Shown here in pieces: positions 59,607 through 64,000 of a stretch of 64,000 nucleotides of DNA. The stretch's first letter is position 1; each line of letters begins with the position of its first letter. This stretch comes from Nyssa sinensis (taxonomy: Eukaryota; Streptophyta; Magnoliopsida; Cornales; Nyssaceae). The stretch is from NCBI GenBank assembly GCA_008638375.1, contig CM018052.1, positions 12,880,450 through 12,944,449 on the forward strand. Reading direction: 5' to 3'. The notes beneath the pieces were generated by a model. That model did no database searches, had not been told where the DNA came from, and worked only from the letters and a program-made list of their open reading frames with translations. The translations under genes were made by a program, and so were the position numbers.

Positions 59607-61783
59607 ATTACATTGCATGGACAATTGGATGGCATATGGATTCATTACCATTATGTGATATGCATGATTTGGAAAGCATGCGGATTATTGTCGTTATATT
59701 GCATAGATGATGTGGAAAGCATGTGGATTGTTATTATTGCCATGCATAGATGATTTAGAAGGCATATAGAGATAAATGTACACTTGCACATGCCACGCCT
59801 TACATTTTGTTCCTTGCATTAGCATTGTATCATACCAGCAGTTGAGCTGACCCATTCGTGGGCAACATTTTTCAGATGACACTCCAGGCACCTGAGACTT
59901 GAGGAAGTCTCACAGAGTGGAGGAGACCCGAACTTAGAAGGATATTTGGCCCGTGAGGCATGTATTATGATGTATGGGCTTAAGACCAAAGACATGTATA
60001 TATATATTGACCGAAGTGAACGTATGTACGCGTGTATCTATTTAATTGTCTTCAGTTGTATAAGTAGGCGATGTATATTTAACTTTGATAAAGTTGTGGC
60101 CATCGAGTGAGGATGGATTATGATGTGTTTGTATATATATGATGTATTGTGATTATCAGGGGGAAAAAGGCTCGAAAAACAAAGGAGGTTCTGCCAAAAT
60201 TTTTTTTAAAACGGGAATGTATGTAGGCTTGTATCTAAATCAGTTAACTTGGTATTTATTTATTTATTCGTCTATTTCTTTTCTTCTTTTGTTTCGTTCA
60301 GTCGCGTCCCCGGGTTCGGTCGGGAATTCGGGGCGTGACACTCACACAACTCTATGCCACATCCATGTCCACTCTATGCATGTCATGTCAACACCATGCA
60401 TGTCATGTCTCAGTTTACGGATCGCTCCCGATGGGTACCCGAGTAACCAACACCTGTTCACGGATCGCTCCCGTTGGGTCGCAGGCACCAATGCGATGGC
60501 CAATTTTGGGTTTTTCACCACAGGATCTACACCCTCATAATGCACAGCACCTCGTGCTCAACCCACACTATGTCATCAATGAATTACACTATGCCAAATG
60601 TCATGGTTCCAACATGCAATGCCACAATCTCAACAGAACATTTCTTGCCAACCCGTGCAGTATGCTTTCAATAATGCAGCAGATTTAAAGCAACAATATC
60701 ATCCAAATCTCAAAACTTCTTCCACAAGCCTGTATGCCATGAGCAGTCAAATTAAACACATGCTCGATTCACACATTCACAATCTCATTAAGTCACAAAG
60801 AACACATAACTCTATAATGCACCAATATATCAAACTATCGCACTTTCCCAAACATATGATACAGCAACACGAATGTAAGCCAAAACATAATAATCCAAAC
60901 TCAGAAGTACGATCCATCTTCACTATAGCAACAAATTATAAAACAATTCAAAGCACATATCAGAGTACATAAGTTATCAATTCTAGGTTCTTCAAGCAGT
61001 TATATTCTACGTGATTCCCTAATCATCAAATCAACACATGTACAAATCAATCAACATGCAAATCATTCCTAAACTTACTCCTATTCCTTACTTAGCAAAA
61101 TATCATACCTGATAGGGTTGGTCACAACCCTAGTAAGTTGTGTCCACTATGCAGTCCAACCAATCAGTGAACAACTCAATCCTCCTACTGTGTCGATCTA
61201 GGAAGTCAAGTCACCTTCTCCTTCCCCTTCAAAGTTCCTAAAATTCACAAATTATATCTCGATATGTTACTCTATGACATTATGCTATTCATCAAATTTT
61301 ATGTCTCTTTATGATTGGTATCTCTTTTACTCAAACTGACTCCACCATTGAATCCGGAATATTCAAAATAATAAAACTTCACTATTCAGTTATTTCAATC
61401 GGGGTTCGTTTGATTCACCCTTGAAGTAGGGGTATTGTGGTCATTTTAATGTGCCTACGGGTCTTTTAATTTTTTGGGGTCCCATCTCGTGACATGGACC
61501 TCACTATCGATCTCAGAAGATCCGAGACATAAAGAAAACACTATTCATTTACTATTTTTAGACTACGTCTTAATTATCTTTAATTTTCCTTAATTAAGTT
61601 AATTTATTTAACAATTTAAATAAATTAAATAAATAAATTCATACAACCGGCAGTATATACTCACTTGGGCCATTTCACAATTAACTATAATTTCTGGGCA
61701 TAATCATAATTTCACAAGGTTCTATTTAAATTAAAACTAGCTAAACAATAATTAAATCTAACCTTGTCGGGCTGTAGAGTTCA

Positions 61784-61809
61784 ATATATATATATATATA
61801 TATATATAT
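61784..61809. repeat. (TA)n microsatellite
   Basis: Pure TA run in the outer LTR-A. A similar run lies at 63141-63172. Confidence 0.92.
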
Positions 61810-63134
61810 CGAGCTAGAAGCTGTGCTGCAATAACAAGAGCTCGATCCAAAATTCAAACACTAGGATGTCCCTTTTTCTGAATCATCTAAATGAATACCA
61901 CCACGAAAGCCCTGAATCTTCCTCTCATCTTTATTGTCAACCTAGATGATTTCCGAAACTCCTAAAAAAAAACTATTGGTTTACACAACAAGCATGAGAC
62001 TTTATCAAGGTCCCTAGACCCTACCTACTGGCTATTGGTCTCCAACAGGCTGTATAACGTCAGGGTGTTTTTCCCTTTGAAATAACACCAGGTCGAAGTC
62101 TAAGGCTCTGCCCGACGATTGACCGTCATAATTCGATCCACGCTACTTTAAGGTGCCAACCGAACCACAATGTAATAGGGCCAACCCAACTGCAACGTAA
62201 GGGGTGCCAACCTGTTTGTACCAAAATCTGATTTAACAAATCAACCCAATCCCTCAATTGGATGACTGCTCTGCTGCTTTGCTCCTCCAAGTTCTCCAAA
62301 AAATCCAGTAAGTTCTGTTGTTGCTTCTCACTTTAATTTATCACAGTTCCCAAATCAGTTCCTCCCGCGACAGCTTTAACCCACTCAAACATGGATCAAT
62401 AGCCTTCCAAATCCACCTCCATCACCACTGTACTGCTACACCACGCCCACAAGTCCAGGCCTGCCGCCTACTGCCACCGATTCCTCTCACTGTCTCGGCT
62501 GGTCTCCCTTTTTCATTTGATTTTTCTCTCTTTTTTTTTTTTTTTTTCAACTTCATAACCCAATACACATCCATATAGATATATATAAATCGATAAGCCT
62601 GCTGCTGTTCCAACTCTTTGCTCCACCGCCAAAACGCACACAATTAGATAAATATATATATTTTTCAATCTCCTGCACCGACCTGCTGCACCCCTAAATC
62701 AATATACATACTTTTTCACCTTCTTGAGCCGCCCCACAAACTCACACCACACACCCAATACTCCTTGTCTGCTTCAATTGATATTACATGTATATATAAT
62801 ATATTACACATATAATACACAACTACTCAATGCACTACCGTCACCCTATTCTCTCTTTCCTTTCCTCCTCACCTGCTGCTTTATTTAATTTTAAACACAC
62901 TCATCCACCAGCCCCTTTTGTTGACTTTTCTTCCCCCTTTTTTTTCTCTTTTGTTTTTCTTGTTTTTTCCCTGCCTATTTAATTGCTTATTGTCTCACCT
63001 TGAGACATCTTATGCATTTATATATATTATAATATACACATGCACATATCAACACGCCACACACCGCACAACCCATGTTGCCGACATTCCCTCCCTTTCC
63101 CTTTTTTTTTTTCATTTAATATGTGTAATTATTT

Positions 63135-63174
<40 letters not shown>

Positions 63175-63837
63175 GCTTACTGTATTAATATTTTATTCCC
63201 CAAAAAATTAAGTTCTGACATGCCGATAAATTTAACATTAAACCGAGGTATCTTTTACCGTATTTAATAATATTTTACTTCATAAAATATTAATAATGAA
63301 GCGTCAATAAAGTTGGCATAAAACCCACTCAACATCAGTATTATTTATTTTTTCCATCTCTAGGTGCCCGTTCGTGTCTTATATTATTTTATATTTTCTC
63401 TAATAATTAATCCCATCATGTCTTACAGCCCTACTGGCAAAACGAAAAATTTTTCCTCAATTTTCCATGTCTCTACAGGGCGATTTTCGGATAGTTTCGA
63501 CATTGCTTCGTAATCAGGGCATAACTCTCTCATCCGAGCTCCGATTGAGATGATTCAAGAAGCTATGGAAAGCCAAGAAACATTTATACAACTTTTAATT
63601 TTTGCATTTTGATAGATTCTGGGTGAATTAAGGTCAAAATCGGGCCTAGTGTTGCTGCGCCCGCACTGCTGACATTTTTGGCTGCGCGAAATTCTAATAT
63701 GCAGGTCCATGCGATTTATTTTTGGAAATTTCAGATCTAGTGTGAAAATTCCAGCTGAAATATCACTTTCCTAGTTATATTAGGACGTTATTTTATTTTT
63801 AATTAGGCGGCTTCTAAGAGCAGCCGTCACACACGCA

Positions 63838-63840
<3 letters not shown>

Positions 63841-63890
<50 letters not shown>
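63841..63890. repeat. (CT)n microsatellite
   Basis: Fifty bases of pure CT after cacacgcacat, in the LTR-like sequence at the window end. Confidence 0.97.
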
Positions 63891-63893
<3 letters not shown>

Positions 63894-64000
63894 CTCTTCT
63901 CTAATTTCTCCTTCAAGTTTCCATGGCCATGCATGGCTAAACTTTTATAATTGGTGGAAGGAAACGGAAGCCTCGGAATCAATAAAACTGTGAGATCTAA

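Larger units (their letters stand above)
56996..60340 (+). mobile_element. LTR-A solo LTR nested in opposite orientation
   Basis: TSD ctcac at 56991-56995 and 60341-60345. Starts TGTAGAGATCCAAAAAATG and ends GAATTCGGGGCGTGACA, 3345 bases. It landed about 800 bases from the end of another LTR-A of reverse orientation. The central part is unusual: 58316-58618 matches element interior rather than LTR. Confidence 0.92.
56196..63477 (-). mobile_element. LTR-A solo LTR, interrupted by an inverted LTR-A
   Basis: TSD gggcg at 56191-56195 and 63478-63482. On the plus strand it runs TGTCACGCCCCGAATTTCC to CATGTCTCTACA. Minus the nested copy and its TSD it is about 3.93 kb, close to the 3.8 kb LTR at 163. 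No interior, so it is a solo LTR. Segment 61260-61640 reversed matches 36840-37300, a central block shared by LTR-A and LTR-C. Confidence 0.9.
56052..64000 (+). mobile_element. Possible LTR of another Ty3-type element, interrupted and open to the right
   Basis: The text changes at TGATGAGAATGGAAAATGTC (56052), which looks like the start of a plant Ty3 LTR. It continues to 56190, is interrupted by the LTR-A solo LTR (TSD gggcg) and resumes from 63478 to the end of the window, with a long CT run. No end, primer site or coding region is in view, so family and strand are inferred. Confidence 0.35.

Noticed and set aside
59174..60688. ORFs of 60-130 codons on both strands with similar peptides
   Set aside because: They are the same LTR-A block read in opposed copies. 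Similar peptides appear at 655-1144, 5516-6101, 24166-24647 and 19531-19819 only because the DNA is repeated.

Overview
This window looks like nuclear DNA of a seed plant, most likely a eudicot with a repeat-rich genome. It is AT-rich, full of microsatellites, and packed with nested plant-type LTR retrotransposons primed by initiator tRNA-Met or tRNA-Asp, plus one CACTA DNA transposon. I found no intact host gene, no RNA gene and no CRISPR array. Nearly every base belongs to a mobile element. The boundaries below come from reading terminal motifs and target-site duplications (TSDs) directly.

Layout from left to right. (1) 163-6062 is a non-autonomous minus-strand LTR element (TSD catac) with a very long 3.8 kb LTR, only about 1 kb of non-coding interior and a 5' LTR with a 2.8 kb deletion. 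(2) 6623-17586 is a decayed CACTA transposon (TSD tac). It carries a captured RAD54-like exon, the N-terminus of a TNP2-type transposase and an ORF2-like gene. A rearranged pair of opposed LTRs (10883-16467, TSD gatgt) sits in the ORF2 coding sequence. (3) 17659-53329 is one old 4.1 kb solo LTR ('LTR-C') stretched to about 36 kb by two later insertions. The first is a Tekay-like Ty3 element at 18451-31648 (TSD gccct), whose reverse transcriptase is split by a 3.6 kb solo LTR (23720-27277). The second is an Athila-type Ty3 element at 32908-51254 (TSD ggtac). Its gag is split by another LTR-C solo LTR (34844-43033, TSD tgcac), which in turn holds a further solo LTR (35503-38323, probable TSD tcttc). 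(4) 53335-56051 holds minus-strand LTR remnants. (5) From 56052 to the window end there seems to be a different LTR. It is interrupted by a minus-strand LTR-A solo LTR (56196-63477, TSD gggcg) that contains an opposite-orientation LTR-A solo LTR (56996-60340, TSD ctcac).

Two long-LTR families dominate. LTR-A has termini TGTAGAGA...GGGGCGTGACA, tRNA-Met priming and a Tekay-like reverse transcriptase in its one coding copy. LTR-C has termini TGTAACACCCC...ATGTGACA and the same primer. They share diverged central segments, so they are related. All coding regions are broken by stops, frameshifts, deletions or insertions. The Athila polyprotein has 13 in-frame stops, 7 of them TAG, as expected after C-to-T decay of methylated, silenced DNA.

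The most noteworthy features are the captured RAD54-like exon, an LTR-A solo LTR that seems to contain a piece of the element interior, the opposed-LTR structure inside the CACTA element, and unrelated tandem arrays at similar places in different LTR-C copies. I see no new multi-gene functional system. Sequence comparisons were by eye, so percentages are approximate.
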